Source: Jejuia sp049889775
GTDB lineage: Bacteria; Bacteroidota; Bacteroidia; Flavobacteriales; Flavobacteriaceae
Direction: 5' to 3'
Assembly: GCA_049889775.1 (NCBI GenBank)
Contig: JBMHCT010000043.1
Location: 372,001 to 436,000 of the forward strand
Length of the DNA: 64,000 nucleotides
Position numbers and translations under genes: made by a program. The notes beneath the pieces were generated by a model, which worked only from the letters and a program-made list of their open reading frames with translations, made no database searches and was not told the DNA's origin. Below are positions 35,290-44,438 of the stretch, one piece after another; within the stretch, counting starts at the first letter, position 1, and each line of letters begins with the position of its first letter.

Positions 35290-36483
35290 ATGAACACATT
35301 ATTATCCATAGAAACAAGAAATGCTGTTTTATTAAGAATGGCAGAATTGTTAGAACAGGAAAGAGCAAACTTAATTGCTATAAATAAAACGGATTTAGAA
35401 GCGTATGATGGTGATGATATTTCTATGTTTGATCGTTTAAAAGTAGACAATTCTAAAGTTGATGAAATGATTAAGGCTGCTAAGCATCTGGCGTCTCAGG
35501 AAGACCCTGTAGGTGTGGAGCGTTTTAGCTTTAAGCATGAGAATGGTATGCAGGTTTATAATAAAACGGCGTCATTTGGTACAGTATTGATTATTTATGA
35601 ATCCAGACCAGATGTAACCGTTGAAGCCGCAGGAATTGCTTTTAAATCTGGAAACAAGATTTTATTAAAAGGGGGTAAAGAATCTTTACGCTCTAACCTG
35701 AAAATTGTGGAGTTATGGCATCAAGCTTTAAAGGAGCAAGGTGCTTCTACTGATTGGGTGGAATACTTGCAATTCAATAGGACAGAAACCCAAGCCTTTT
35801 TAGAAAACCCAACACAACGCGTGGATTTAATTGTACCTCGTGGCGGTGAAAGATTAATTGCTTTCGTGAAACAGCATGCAGCATGTCCTGTGATTGTAAG
35901 TGGTCGCGGAAATAACTTTGTTTATGTGCACAAGGAAGCTGATTTTGAAACGGCTTTTGATGTGATTCTGAACGGTAAGTCTAAAATATCAGCATGTAAT
36001 GCGGTAGATAAAGTCTTGATAGATGAAAATCTTCCAAATAAAGTGGAATTTGTTAAAGATCTGATATCAAAATTACAAGACTCTAAGATTCAAGTTTTAG
36101 GAGATGATAACATTTCAAAAGTTTTTGACCTTGAAGGTATAAACTCAGATGATATATGGTACGAGGAGTTTTTAGATTATAAGATTTTAATCGGTGAAAT
36201 AGCATCTAACCAAGAGACGATCAATATGATTAATAAATATTCTGGCGGACATTCCTCATCTATAATCACAACTAACGAAGCCGAAGCTAAAACCTTTATG
36301 GAAAATGTAGATACAGCGGCGGTTTACCATAATGCGTCAACCAGATTTACCGATGGCGGACAGTTAGGTTTGGGAGGTGAGTTAGCTATTAGTACAGATA
36401 AATTACACCAACGTGGACCAATTGGTTTGCAACACTTGGTAACCAACAAATGGTACGTACACGGAAACGGACAAATACGTTAA
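35290..36483 (+). CDS. proA: Glutamate-5-semialdehyde dehydrogenase
   Basis: 397 residues of the aldehyde-dehydrogenase fold; reduces glutamyl-5-phosphate to the semialdehyde for proline synthesis. The nucleophile cysteine is in KISACNAVDKVLI and the substrate loop in LIVPRGGERLIAFV. The C-terminal HQRGPIGLQHL is typical of ProA. The N-terminal ETRNAVLLRMAELL gives no sign of the fusion to ProB found in plants and animals. proB follows 38 bp downstream. Confidence 0.94.
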   Translation: MNTLLSIETRNAVLLRMAELLEQERANLIAINKTDLEAYDGDDISMFDRLKVDNSKVDEMIKAAKHLASQEDPVGVERFSFKHENGMQVYNKTASFGTVLIIYESRPDVTVEAAGIAFKSGNKILLKGGKESLRSNLKIVELWHQALKEQGASTDWVEYLQFNRTETQAFLENPTQRVDLIVPRGGERLIAFVKQHAACPVIVSGRGNNFVYVHKEADFETAFDVILNGKSKISACNAVDKVLIDENLPNKVEFVKDLISKLQDSKIQVLGDDNISKVFDLEGINSDDIWYEEFLDYKILIGEIASNQETINMINKYSGGHSSSIITTNEAEAKTFMENVDTAAVYHNASTRFTDGGQLGLGGELAISTDKLHQRGPIGLQHLVTNKWYVHGNGQIR

Positions 36484-36521
36484 ACCCATTTAGGGCATTT
36501 AAGAAATAAGCTCTTGCTTTT

Positions 36522-37286
36522 ATGAAAAAAAAGAAACGCATATTACTAAAAATGGGCTCCAATACTCTGACTAAGGAAACCGATAATATTTCAAGAGGTA
36601 AAATTGAAGATATTGCGAATCAGATTGCGCAGCTTCAGGATACTTGTGAATTTATTATTGTGAGTTCTGGCGCTATTGCCGTGGCTAAACAGTTTGTAAA
36701 GTTAGAGAGTAAGCAAGAAGATGTATTTGTAAAACAAGCGTTAGCATCCATTGGTCAGCCACATTTAATTAGAATTTATCAAGAAATTTTTAGGGAATAT
36801 GGGTTGTTGACCTCACAATGTTTGTTGTCGTATTCAGATTTTGAAAAGGAAGAAAGCAAGGTGAATATTACTAATACCATTAACGTATTGGTGAATAACA
36901 ATTACATTCCAATTATCAATGAGAATGATACGGTAGCCACCGATGAGATTAAATTTGGCGATAATGATAAATTAGGTGCTTTAACAGCCTCGTTGTTAAA
37001 TGCTGATTTATTTATTATTGCCACCAATACCAATGGTATTTATACCAAAGCCTCGATGGAAAATGGCTCCCCACAAACCATAAAGGAAGTAACTAATTTT
37101 CGTGAGTTAGGAGATGAGGTAGTGAGCTCCAAATCTTCTCATGGAAGTGGTGGTATGCAAAGTAAAATTGAAGCAGCTTCTTTAGCTAAAACGGCAAACA
37201 TTGAAACTTGGATTGTAAACGGTTTGGAAGATAATTTTATAGTGAATGCTATGGAAAATAAGGTGCCATTTACTAAAATTAAATAA
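36522..37286 (+). CDS. proB: Glutamate 5-kinase (short form without PUA domain)
   Basis: 254 residues; an amino-acid-kinase-fold enzyme that phosphorylates glutamate, the committed step to proline. It shows the ATP-binding KMGSNTLTKE, SSGAIAVAK and NENDTVATDEIKFGDND blocks. E. coli ProB has about 367 residues with a C-terminal PUA domain; here that domain is absent, as in other short glutamate kinases. Feedback by proline resides mainly in the kinase domain, so regulation may be kept. It lies 5 bp before argF'. Confidence 0.93.
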   Translation: MKKKKRILLKMGSNTLTKETDNISRGKIEDIANQIAQLQDTCEFIIVSSGAIAVAKQFVKLESKQEDVFVKQALASIGQPHLIRIYQEIFREYGLLTSQCLLSYSDFEKEESKVNITNTINVLVNNNYIPIINENDTVATDEIKFGDNDKLGALTASLLNADLFIIATNTNGIYTKASMENGSPQTIKEVTNFRELGDEVVSSKSSHGSGGMQSKIEAASLAKTANIETWIVNGLEDNFIVNAMENKVPFTKIK

Positions 37287-37291
37287 AAAGG

Positions 37292-38230
37292 ATGAAACAT
37301 TACACATCTATAAATGATATTGATAATCTGAGTAACTGGATTGAAGAAGCAAAAGCCTTAAAAGCGAATCCGTTAGAGCATATTATATTAGGGAAAGATA
37401 AAACCTTAGGACTGTTATTCTTTAATTCCAGTTTGCGTACCCGTTTAAGTACGCAAAAGGCGGCCTTAAATTTGGGTATGAACCCAATCGTGATGAATGT
37501 GTCTGGTGATGCTTGGGGCTTAGAGTTTGAAGATGGCACCGTAATGAATGGCAATACTGCGGAGCATATTAAAGAAGCGGCAGCCGTTGTATCTCAATAC
37601 TGCGATATCATTGCGGTAAGAGCATTTCCAACGTTGACGGACAAGGAAAAAGATGAAAGCGAGCAGGTTATGAAGGCCTTTATGGAACATGCTTCTGTGC
37701 CAATTGTGAATATGGAAAGTGCTACAGGGCACCCATTACAAGGTTTAACAGATGCCTTAACCATATCGGAGCATACCAAAAAGGCTAAACCGAAAGTAGT
37801 ATTAAGTTGGGCACCGCATATTAAACCATTGCCCCATGCGGTAGCCAATAGCTTTGTTCAGGCAATGCAAAAAATGGATGTAGAATTCGTAATCGCCAAT
37901 CCTGAAGGTTATGATTTGAACCCAAAAATTACTGGAGATACACCAATTTATCATAATCAGGAAGAGGCATTTAAGGGGGCTGATTTTATATATACCAAAA
38001 ATTGGAGCAGTTATGAAGCCTACGGAAAAGTTGTAAGTAAAGACCCTAATTGGATGATAACCAAGGATAAAATAGGTTGTGCAAAATTTATGCACTGTTT
38101 ACCAGTAAGACGAAATGTGGTGGTTGAAGATGCTGTATTAGATAGTGATAGTTCCATAGTTATAGAACAAGCCAATAACAGAACCTATGCGGCGCAGTTG
38201 GTGTTGAAGAAATTATTAGAAAATAAATAA
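37292..38230 (+). CDS. argF': N-succinylornithine (or N-acetylornithine) carbamoyltransferase
   Basis: 312 residues. The carbamoyl-phosphate loop reads FFNSSLRTRLSTQ (Ser46-Thr50), and HCLPVRRN is near residue 270. The overall sequence matches the Bacteroides succinylornithine and Xanthomonas acetylornithine enzymes rather than ordinary ornithine carbamoyltransferases. As I recall the published work, Pro90 marks the succinyl enzyme and Glu92 the acetyl enzyme, and changing that Glu to Ala, Ser, Val or Pro converts the latter to a succinyl enzyme. Here the residue is Ala90 (GNTAEHI), so succinylornithine is the expected substrate. Confidence 0.9.
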   Translation: MKHYTSINDIDNLSNWIEEAKALKANPLEHIILGKDKTLGLLFFNSSLRTRLSTQKAALNLGMNPIVMNVSGDAWGLEFEDGTVMNGNTAEHIKEAAAVVSQYCDIIAVRAFPTLTDKEKDESEQVMKAFMEHASVPIVNMESATGHPLQGLTDALTISEHTKKAKPKVVLSWAPHIKPLPHAVANSFVQAMQKMDVEFVIANPEGYDLNPKITGDTPIYHNQEEAFKGADFIYTKNWSSYEAYGKVVSKDPNWMITKDKIGCAKFMHCLPVRRNVVVEDAVLDSDSSIVIEQANNRTYAAQLVLKKLLENK

Positions 38231-38298
38231 TTGGTTGTTAGCCTTTAGCTGTTAGCAATTAGCAGCCAAAGGCTAAGTGCCAAAAGCTAAAAGCCAAA
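38231..38298 (+). repeat. Short AGC-rich intergenic repeat (GCTAAAAGCCAAAA type)
   Basis: A run of related 7-10 base words (TTAGCCTTTAGCTGTTAGC, GCCAAAGGCTAAGTGCC, AAAAGCTAAAAGCCAAAA) between argF' and argB. It resembles dispersed flavobacterial intergenic sequence. It creates a spurious in-frame GTG upstream of argB. Confidence 0.55.
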
Positions 38299-38300
38299 AA

Positions 38301-39077
38301 ATGGAAAAACTATCCATAGTAAAAATAGGAGGTAACGTAATTGAAGACGCGCAAGCGCTTGATGATTTTCTCAAATTGTTTTCAAAGTTAGAAGACAATA
38401 AGATATTAGTGCATGGCGGTGGCAAGCGCGCAACCCAAATCGCTTCAAAACTGGGTGTTGAATCTAAAATGATAAACGGAAGACGCATTACTGATGCCGA
38501 TACTTTAGAAGTCATTACCATGGTCTATGGAGGTTTGGTAAACAAAAATATTGTGGCAAAACTTCAAAGTTTGGATATTGATGCAATAGGTTTAACTGGA
38601 GCAGATGTTAATAGTATTTATTCTAAAAAGCGACCAGTTAAGGAGATTGATTATGGCTTTGTTGGTGATGTTAAAAAGGTAAATCATAAATCAATTAATA
38701 AGTTGATTGAAGCAGATTTTACGCCAGTGTTTTGCGCAATAACCCATGATAAAAATGGGCAATTATTCAATACAAATGCAGATACTATCGCATCTAAATT
38801 GGCAGTTGGTTTGTCCAAAATATATGAAGTAGAGTTGTATTATTGTTTTGAAAAAAATGGTGTTTTAAAATCTGTAGAAGATGAAAATTCAGTGATAGAA
38901 TTTATGGATTATGGCACTTACGAAATGTTCAGGCATCAAGGTGTATTTCATGACGGTATGCTCCCAAAATTAGATAATAGCTTTGATGCTATTGAGGCTG
39001 GTGTCTCTAGGGTTTTTATTGGAAACCCAACGGTTATTAGCAATAAAAATCAAAAGTTTACTACTTTGTATTTATGA
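38301..39077 (+). CDS. argB: N-acylglutamate kinase
   Basis: 258 residues from the ATG at 38301; an in-frame GTG at 38277 lies in repeat sequence and would add only 8 residues (MPKAKSQK). Amino-acid-kinase fold with KIGGNVIED, the HGGGKRATQIASKLG phosphate loop and GLTGADVNS. It phosphorylates N-acylglutamate, the second step of the pathway. The stop codon overlaps the argE start by 4 bp (ATGA). In organisms with linear N-acyl pathways the arginine-inhibited enzyme can be this kinase or the synthase; nothing here decides it. Confidence 0.93.
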   Translation: MEKLSIVKIGGNVIEDAQALDDFLKLFSKLEDNKILVHGGGKRATQIASKLGVESKMINGRRITDADTLEVITMVYGGLVNKNIVAKLQSLDIDAIGLTGADVNSIYSKKRPVKEIDYGFVGDVKKVNHKSINKLIEADFTPVFCAITHDKNGQLFNTNADTIASKLAVGLSKIYEVELYYCFEKNGVLKSVEDENSVIEFMDYGTYEMFRHQGVFHDGMLPKLDNSFDAIEAGVSRVFIGNPTVISNKNQKFTTLYL

Positions 39078-40138
39078 TAGAGCAACTCACAAAAGAGGCT
39101 ATTGGGCTTTTAAAAACGTTGATTGAAACCCAATCATTTTCTTCGGAAGAAGACCAAACTGCGTCTCACTTAGAAGTGTGGTTTAAACAAAATGATATTG
39201 ATTACAAACGAACTCAAAATAATGTTTGGGCCGTAAATAAACATTTTGAAGAAGGCAAGCCAACCTTGTTGTTAAACTCCCACCATGATACGGTAAAACC
39301 TAATTCAGCATATACCAAAGATCCGTTTAAGGCTATTGTAGAAGATGGAAAATTATATGGATTAGGTAGCAATGATGCTGGAGGTTGTTTGGTGTCTTTA
39401 ATAGCCACTTTCACATATTATTACAACAATGAAGATTTAAAATATAATTTGGTGATTGTCGCTTCTGCAGAAGAAGAAAGTAGTGGCCCTAATGGATTAA
39501 ACAGTATGTTGCCTATAATTCCAAAAGTTGATGTTGCCATTGTAGGCGAGCCAACTTTGATGAATCTGGCTGTAGCTGAAAAGGGATTGGTGGTATTCGA
39601 TGCTGTAATTACTGGAACGCCCAGTCATGCAGCACACCCTAATGATGACAATGTGATTTATAAATCTATTGAAGCTTTACAATGGTTTAAAGATTATAAG
39701 TTTGAAAAAGGTTCTGAGGCCTTGGGTGATGTAAAATTAACGGTAAGCCAAATAAGCGCAGGAAAGCAACACAACGCAGTTCCAGCAGATTTAAGTTTGG
39801 TGATTGATGTGCGAGTAAATGATGCTTATAGCAATGCGGAGATTGCTGAACTTTTACAAAAAGAAGCACCGGTAACTAGTATAACGCCCCGTAGTTTGAG
39901 GTTAAATTCATCATCCATTCCAACAGATCATGAATTGGTGAAAGCAGGTGTGGCCATTGGAAGAACAACGTATGGGTCTCCGACACTGTCAGATCAGGCA
40001 GTTTTATCTTGTCCAAGTTTAAAACTAGGACCAGGAGATAGTACAAGGTCGCATTCTGCTGATGAATTTATTTATTTAAATGAAATAGAAGAAGGCATAA
40101 AAATATATGTAGAATTGTTAAGTCGAGTAATCGTTTAA
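39074..40138 (+). CDS. argE: N-acylornithine/N-acylcitrulline deacylase (M20 peptidase family)
   Basis: 354 residues of the zinc-dependent M20 family. Metal and catalytic residues are in LLNSHHDTVKPN, SNDAGGCLVSLI and SAEEESSGPNGL, with a dimerisation insert around 175-280. It removes the acyl group, probably from N-succinylcitrulline to give citrulline, because argF' works on N-succinylornithine. It overlaps argB by 4 bp and precedes argH by 35 bp. Annotation as a classical acetylornithine deacetylase would fit the family but not the likely order of steps. Confidence 0.9.
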   Translation: MIEQLTKEAIGLLKTLIETQSFSSEEDQTASHLEVWFKQNDIDYKRTQNNVWAVNKHFEEGKPTLLLNSHHDTVKPNSAYTKDPFKAIVEDGKLYGLGSNDAGGCLVSLIATFTYYYNNEDLKYNLVIVASAEEESSGPNGLNSMLPIIPKVDVAIVGEPTLMNLAVAEKGLVVFDAVITGTPSHAAHPNDDNVIYKSIEALQWFKDYKFEKGSEALGDVKLTVSQISAGKQHNAVPADLSLVIDVRVNDAYSNAEIAELLQKEAPVTSITPRSLRLNSSSIPTDHELVKAGVAIGRTTYGSPTLSDQAVLSCPSLKLGPGDSTRSHSADEFIYLNEIEEGIKIYVELLSRVIV

Positions 40139-40173
40139 ACAAATCAACGAATAAACAGATAAACATTTAGAAC

Positions 40174-41448
40174 ATGAAGTTGTGGGACAAAGGCATATCA
40201 ATAGACAATAAAATAGAGCAATTTACAGTGGGTAACGACCGAGAAATTGATATTCACATTGCGAAGTACGATGTGATTGCATCAAAAGCACATGCTAAAA
40301 TGTTGCAAAGCATAGGCATTTTATCTGCTGAAGAATTAGAACAGTTATTAGGTGGTTTAGATGTTTTGACTTCGCAGATTGAAGAGGGGGCTTTTATCAT
40401 TGATGAGCAGTTTGAGGATGTTCATTCTAAAATTGAATACGAATTAACCAAGTCGCTTGGTGAGGTTGGTAAAAAAATCCATACGGCACGCTCAAGAAAC
40501 GATCAGGTTCTAGTTGCTTGTCATCTATACTATAAAGAGAACCTTCAGTTAATCCAGTCTAAAACAAAAACACTTTTTGATACCCTTTTAGATTTAGCAG
40601 AGACGCATAAAGATAAATTATTACCGGGGTATACGCATTTACAAGTTGCTATGCCATCATCTTTTGGGTTATGGTTTTCAGCTTATGCTGAGTTAATGAT
40701 TGATGATGTATATTTATTAAATGCCGCTTTAAAAACGGTTGATCAAAACCCCTTAGGTTCTGCAGCTGGATATGGTAGTTCGTTCCCAATTGATAGAGAA
40801 TTAACTACCAAGGAAATGGACTTTGCTACCCTAAAATATAACGTCGTAGCAGCGCAAATGGGACGTGGTAAAAATGAAAGAATAATTTCGGCAGCTTTAG
40901 GAAGTTTGGCCAATACCTTATCACGTTTTGCTATGGATGTGTGCTTGTATATGAGTCAGAATTTTGGGTTTGTAACCTTTCCTGATGAATTAACTACAGG
41001 AAGTAGCATCATGCCTCATAAAAAGAATCCAGACGTATTTGAGTTGATTAGAGGAAAGAGTAACAAAATCCAAGCACTTCAAAGTGAAATGGTATTAATC
41101 ACGAATAATTTACCAAGTGGTTATCATAGGGATTTTCAGTTGTTGAAGGAGAATATGATTGCTGCTTTTGAAGATTTAAAGGATTTACTAGATATTTTAA
41201 ATTATGCAATTCAACAGGTAATTGTTAAGGATGTGGATTTAAATGATGATAAATATAAATACTTGTTCACGGTTGATAATATAAATACTCTAGTGGTAGA
41301 AGGACAAAGTTTTAGAGAGGCTTATCAGAAAATAGGTGGGCAGGTGCAAGATGGCACTTATGAGCCAGATACGTCTAAGCAACATACGCATGTTGGTAGT
41401 ATTCATAATTTGAGCTTAGACAAGATAAGGGCTAAGTTTCCAGATTAA
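40174..41448 (+). CDS. argH: Argininosuccinate lyase
   Basis: 424 residues; last step of arginine synthesis, releasing fumarate. The fumarase-superfamily signature GSSIMPHKKNPD is present, with HTARSRNDQV and TVDQNPLGSAAGYGSSFPID as other conserved blocks. It closes the operon of a dozen genes that begins at 29834, and ends 9 bp before the convergent ROK kinase gene, leaving no space for a visible terminator. Normal in size. Confidence 0.95.
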   Translation: MKLWDKGISIDNKIEQFTVGNDREIDIHIAKYDVIASKAHAKMLQSIGILSAEELEQLLGGLDVLTSQIEEGAFIIDEQFEDVHSKIEYELTKSLGEVGKKIHTARSRNDQVLVACHLYYKENLQLIQSKTKTLFDTLLDLAETHKDKLLPGYTHLQVAMPSSFGLWFSAYAELMIDDVYLLNAALKTVDQNPLGSAAGYGSSFPIDRELTTKEMDFATLKYNVVAAQMGRGKNERIISAALGSLANTLSRFAMDVCLYMSQNFGFVTFPDELTTGSSIMPHKKNPDVFELIRGKSNKIQALQSEMVLITNNLPSGYHRDFQLLKENMIAAFEDLKDLLDILNYAIQQVIVKDVDLNDDKYKYLFTVDNINTLVVEGQSFREAYQKIGGQVQDGTYEPDTSKQHTHVGSIHNLSLDKIRAKFPD

Positions 41449-41457
41449 AATCGCGCA

Positions 41458-42198
41458 TTAGGTTTCGTTAATAACAGACGAAGCAGCTCCAATAATACCA
41501 GCATGATTACCTAAATTGGCTGGTTTAACAGGAGTCTCAATTTTTATTTGTTTTTCGTATTTTTTGTAATGTTTTGATACACCTCCTCCAAGAATAATCA
41601 AATCTGGACAAACAATGGTGTCCACTAATTTCAAAAAGGTATTCAATCTTTTACCCCATCTTTTAAAACTCAAGTGTTCTTTTTGTCTAATGGAGTCAGC
41701 AGTCCAATGTTCAATCTTTTTAAACTTTTTGTACGGAATTTGTCCTAATTCAAAATTAGGGATAAGCTTGCCATTGTAAAAAGCTCCACTTCCAATACCC
41801 GTGCCAATGGTTATCATAATTACAAATCCGTTTTCACCTTTGCCAATGCCATAATTCATTACCGCATAACCAGCAGCATCGGCATCATTAATAACTGTTA
41901 CAGGTTGCCCGGAAGCATCTGAAAATAGTTTTTGCGTATCCAAGTTCAACCACCCTTTATTTAGGTTACTAACAGATTTGCAGACACCGTGTTTTATTAT
42001 GGTTGGAAATCCGCATCCAACTGGGCCTTCATATTCAAAATGATTTACCAAATCTTTGAAAACTTTAGCCATATCTTCTGGTTTTCTTGATACAGGCGTT
42101 GGTATTCTATAGCGCTCCGAAGTAAGTTCACCAGTTTCTATATTTACAAGTGCACCTTTCATACCAGAGCCGCCAATATCTATTCCTAAAATTTCCAT
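41458..42198 (-). CDS. ppgK: ROK-family kinase, probable polyphosphate glucokinase
   Basis: 246 residues. The phosphate loop GIDIGGSGMKGALV is at the N-terminus, the catalytic Asp is in NDADAAGYAV, and ITIGTGIGSGAF and ILGGGVSKHY follow. The zinc motif CxCGxxGCxE of many ROK sugar kinases and repressors is absent, which with the short length fits the polyphosphate/ATP glucokinase branch. It phosphorylates glucose in the cytosol. It lies tail to tail with argH and alone on its strand. The phosphate donor cannot be told from the sequence. Confidence 0.82.
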   Translation of the reverse strand: MEILGIDIGGSGMKGALVNIETGELTSERYRIPTPVSRKPEDMAKVFKDLVNHFEYEGPVGCGFPTIIKHGVCKSVSNLNKGWLNLDTQKLFSDASGQPVTVINDADAAGYAVMNYGIGKGENGFVIMITIGTGIGSGAFYNGKLIPNFELGQIPYKKFKKIEHWTADSIRQKEHLSFKRWGKRLNTFLKLVDTIVCPDLIILGGGVSKHYKKYEKQIKIETPVKPANLGNHAGIIGAASSVINET

Positions 42199-42406
42199 AA
42201 ACTTTGATCACCTTAAAAAGCCAAATGTAACAAAAGTTATTTTGTTTAATGAGGTTATGTAAATTCATGAAATGGTTAATATCTCATCGACATGTGAAAG
42301 ACTTATATCGGTTCGAATATATGTTGTTCGTCTAAAAGTTTGCTAGGAAAACACTATGTTAAGTTCTAGTCAAGTTGCTTTTTTTCATTACATCTGTGAT
42401 AAGCTA

Positions 42407-42414
42407 TAGTTTTG
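42407..42414 (+). promoter_or_regulatory. Bacteroidetes -7 box (TAGTTTTG) before GH16 gene
   Basis: TAGTTTTG is an exact TAnnTTTG match 28 bp before the start codon; no TTG lies at 19-21 bp upstream (nearest at 42375, 29 bp away). The gap 42199-42441 holds no gene. Confidence 0.4.
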
Positions 42415-42441
42415 AAAGAATAAATAAGAATTAAAATAATT

Positions 42442-43689
42442 ATGTTAAAGAAAATGAACTTAAGTAAGGCGATAGCGCTTTCATTATTATGTGTTTTGGT
42501 TTACAGGTGTTCCTCAAGTAGTGATGATACTACCCCAGAGCCTCCTGTCGCAGTAGAAACCACAATAGCAACAACTACCCCTACTAAAACATCAAACTTT
42601 TTCGAAATATCTATAGGAGGAACAATCAGTTTAGGAAATGATAGTTTCTCAGTTTCTGAACGAGGAGTTGTTTGGGCTGCTTCCGAAAATCCTATAATAA
42701 ATGATGGTAAGGCAGTATCCAATGAAACAACGGGAACGTTTTCCGTTACTATAACAAATTTAGAAGCAGAGACTGTCTACTATTTTAGGGCCTATGCAAT
42801 GGATGGTTCCGATGTTATTTATGGCGAATCTAAAAGTATTACTACAGATCAAGATCCAATTAATGGTGTAAATAACTTTTTACCAAGCGCTGGCGACAGA
42901 AAATCTTGGGTATTACAACCTAAGTTTTCTAATGAGTTTGATTATGCCGAGGGAAAGGCTTCCACGGAATTCACTAACGATTGGCAAGATAGATTTTTTA
43001 ATGGTTGGACAGGGCCTAAAAAATCAGGAACGGCAACAACTTCAACGGTATATACTCCTGAGAATTCTTCTATAGAAGATGGTAAATTGGTGTATCGAGC
43101 GACTATAGACGGTAATAATGTGCATACGGGATGTATTACAACAAAAAATAAAGTGGGATATCCTTTGTACATGGAAGCTAGAGTTAAGATTAGTGAATCG
43201 TCATTGGCAACAGCTGTATGGTTGTTGAGTGAAGATTCAACTCAAGAAATTGATAACCTTGAAGCGTATGGTGATAAAACGAATGATTATTTTTCCAAAC
43301 GCTTGCATTTAAGTCATCACGTGTTTATCAGGCAACCGTTTCAAGACTATCAACCAACAGGTCCTGAAACATGGTATGCAGATGGTAAAGGCACACAATG
43401 GGCCGATGAATATCACGACTATGGTATCTTATGGTTAGATCCATGGACCTTGAAGTATTACGTAGATGGAGAGTTAGTGCGTGAAACTCCAACTAATGAA
43501 ATTGACCCTTTGAACTATACAAATGGTACGGGTTTAAATAAAGATATGTACTTAATTCTTTCTGCTGCAGCGCAACCATGGAGAGAAACTGCTAATCAGG
43601 TTGATGATTATACCACCGATCCTTCCGTAACTAATGCATCAAGATCTACTGCTAGGTTTGAATATGTTAGAACATACAAACCTGAGTAA
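42442..43689 (+). CDS. GH16 lipoprotein, beta-agarase type
   Basis: 415 residues with a lipoprotein-like signal (LLCVLVYRC, Cys23, followed by SSSSDD as usual for surface lipoproteins). Residues about 40-135 are an immunoglobulin/FN3-like domain (RGVVWAASENPIINDG, AETVYYFRAYA). The catalytic GH16 domain has the E-x-D-x-x-E motif as EIDNLE (Glu269, Asp271, Glu274). Downstream, KRLHLSHHVFIRQPFQDYQP closely recalls the beta-agarases of Zobellia and relatives. It would cleave agarose outside the cell. No SusCD pair or other polysaccharide enzyme is nearby. Confidence 0.85.
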   Translation: MLKKMNLSKAIALSLLCVLVYRCSSSSDDTTPEPPVAVETTIATTTPTKTSNFFEISIGGTISLGNDSFSVSERGVVWAASENPIINDGKAVSNETTGTFSVTITNLEAETVYYFRAYAMDGSDVIYGESKSITTDQDPINGVNNFLPSAGDRKSWVLQPKFSNEFDYAEGKASTEFTNDWQDRFFNGWTGPKKSGTATTSTVYTPENSSIEDGKLVYRATIDGNNVHTGCITTKNKVGYPLYMEARVKISESSLATAVWLLSEDSTQEIDNLEAYGDKTNDYFSKRLHLSHHVFIRQPFQDYQPTGPETWYADGKGTQWADEYHDYGILWLDPWTLKYYVDGELVRETPTNEIDPLNYTNGTGLNKDMYLILSAAAQPWRETANQVDDYTTDPSVTNASRSTARFEYVRTYKPE

Positions 43690-43730
43690 TTAATCTAAAT
43701 GAGTTAAAATAAAATATGAGATATTATCTC

Positions 43731-43770
43731 AAACAGCCCTTTCACGATTAGGAAAGGGCTGTTTTTTTTA
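43731..43770 (+). terminator. Rho-independent terminator after GH16 gene
   Basis: A 13-bp perfect stem (AAACAGCCCTTTC, 43731-43743, with GAAAGGGCTGTTT, 43752-43764), an 8-base loop and a T run. Confidence 0.93.
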
Positions 43771-43836
43771 GAAACCTTAACATATTTAAAGTTGTAGCTT
43801 TAGTAAGGCTTTTTATAATCGGTAAAAATCGTATGC

Positions 43837-43844
43837 TAATTTTG
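43837..43844 (+). promoter_or_regulatory. Bacteroidetes -7 box (TAATTTTG) before cupredoxin gene
   Basis: TAATTTTG matches TAnnTTTG, 105 bp before the start codon; the -33 region is T-rich but lacks a clear TTG. Confidence 0.35.
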
Positions 43845-43949
43845 TGATTTTTTCAAAATGATTAATGAAAAAAATAAACTTCTGAATAAAATCATGATCA
43901 GTTGATTAGTCTTAGATAAATTCCTAATTTAATCTAAAAACTAATACAT

Positions 43950-44363
43950 ATGAAACAATTATTTAGGGTACTTACCTTAGCTATTCTTCTTTCTTCTATG
44001 GTTATTATTAGCTGTGGAGAGAAAAAGAGTAAAGCGCCAATTGCTACCTATACTGTAGATGCTGTAACCAATAAAGAATATGAGATAGAAGGTAGTGGTT
44101 TAGAAAAATCTGAGAACCCTACATTAACTTTAAGGAGAGGTGAGACATACGAATTTGTGGTAAAAGCTTACGGTCATCCGTTTTATATTAAAACAGAAAA
44201 AGTACCTGGAAAAGAAAAAGCTTATGATGAAGGGGTTACTAATAATGGTGCACAAGATGAAACAATCTTAGTTTTTACAGTACCTAAAAATGCACCAGAT
44301 GTACTGTATTACGTGTGTAAATTCCATAAAATGATGTCTGGCGAACTAAGAATTGTGGATTAG
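43950..44363 (+). CDS. Cupredoxin-like lipoprotein
   Basis: 137 residues with signal ending MVIISC (Cys22). The domain (about 35-137) has a likely first copper histidine in YGHPFYI and a C-terminal loop CKFHKMMSG: Cys123, His126, then Met128 or Met129. The spacing is shorter than the C-X4-H-X3-M of azurin and unlike plastocyanin C-X2-H-X4-M, so copper binding is likely but of a variant kind. It lies before the WbuC cupin gene (75 bp) on the same strand. A role in electron transfer or copper handling is inferred. Confidence 0.8.
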   Translation: MKQLFRVLTLAILLSSMVIISCGEKKSKAPIATYTVDAVTNKEYEIEGSGLEKSENPTLTLRRGETYEFVVKAYGHPFYIKTEKVPGKEKAYDEGVTNNGAQDETILVFTVPKNAPDVLYYVCKFHKMMSGELRIVD

Positions 44364-44438
44364 TACTTTAACCAATAATTTGTGTTTGAGTTCGTAGACT
44401 TATTTTTTTAACTTCCTATAATTTTAAAAATATTCATT

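Noticed and set aside
38277..38300. GTG start adding 8 residues to argB
   Set aside because: It falls in an AGC-rich repeat; the ATG at 38301 begins the conserved kinase sequence.
40174..42198. Terminator between argH and the ROK kinase gene
   Set aside because: Only 9 bp separate the two stop codons and no stem with a T run was found there.
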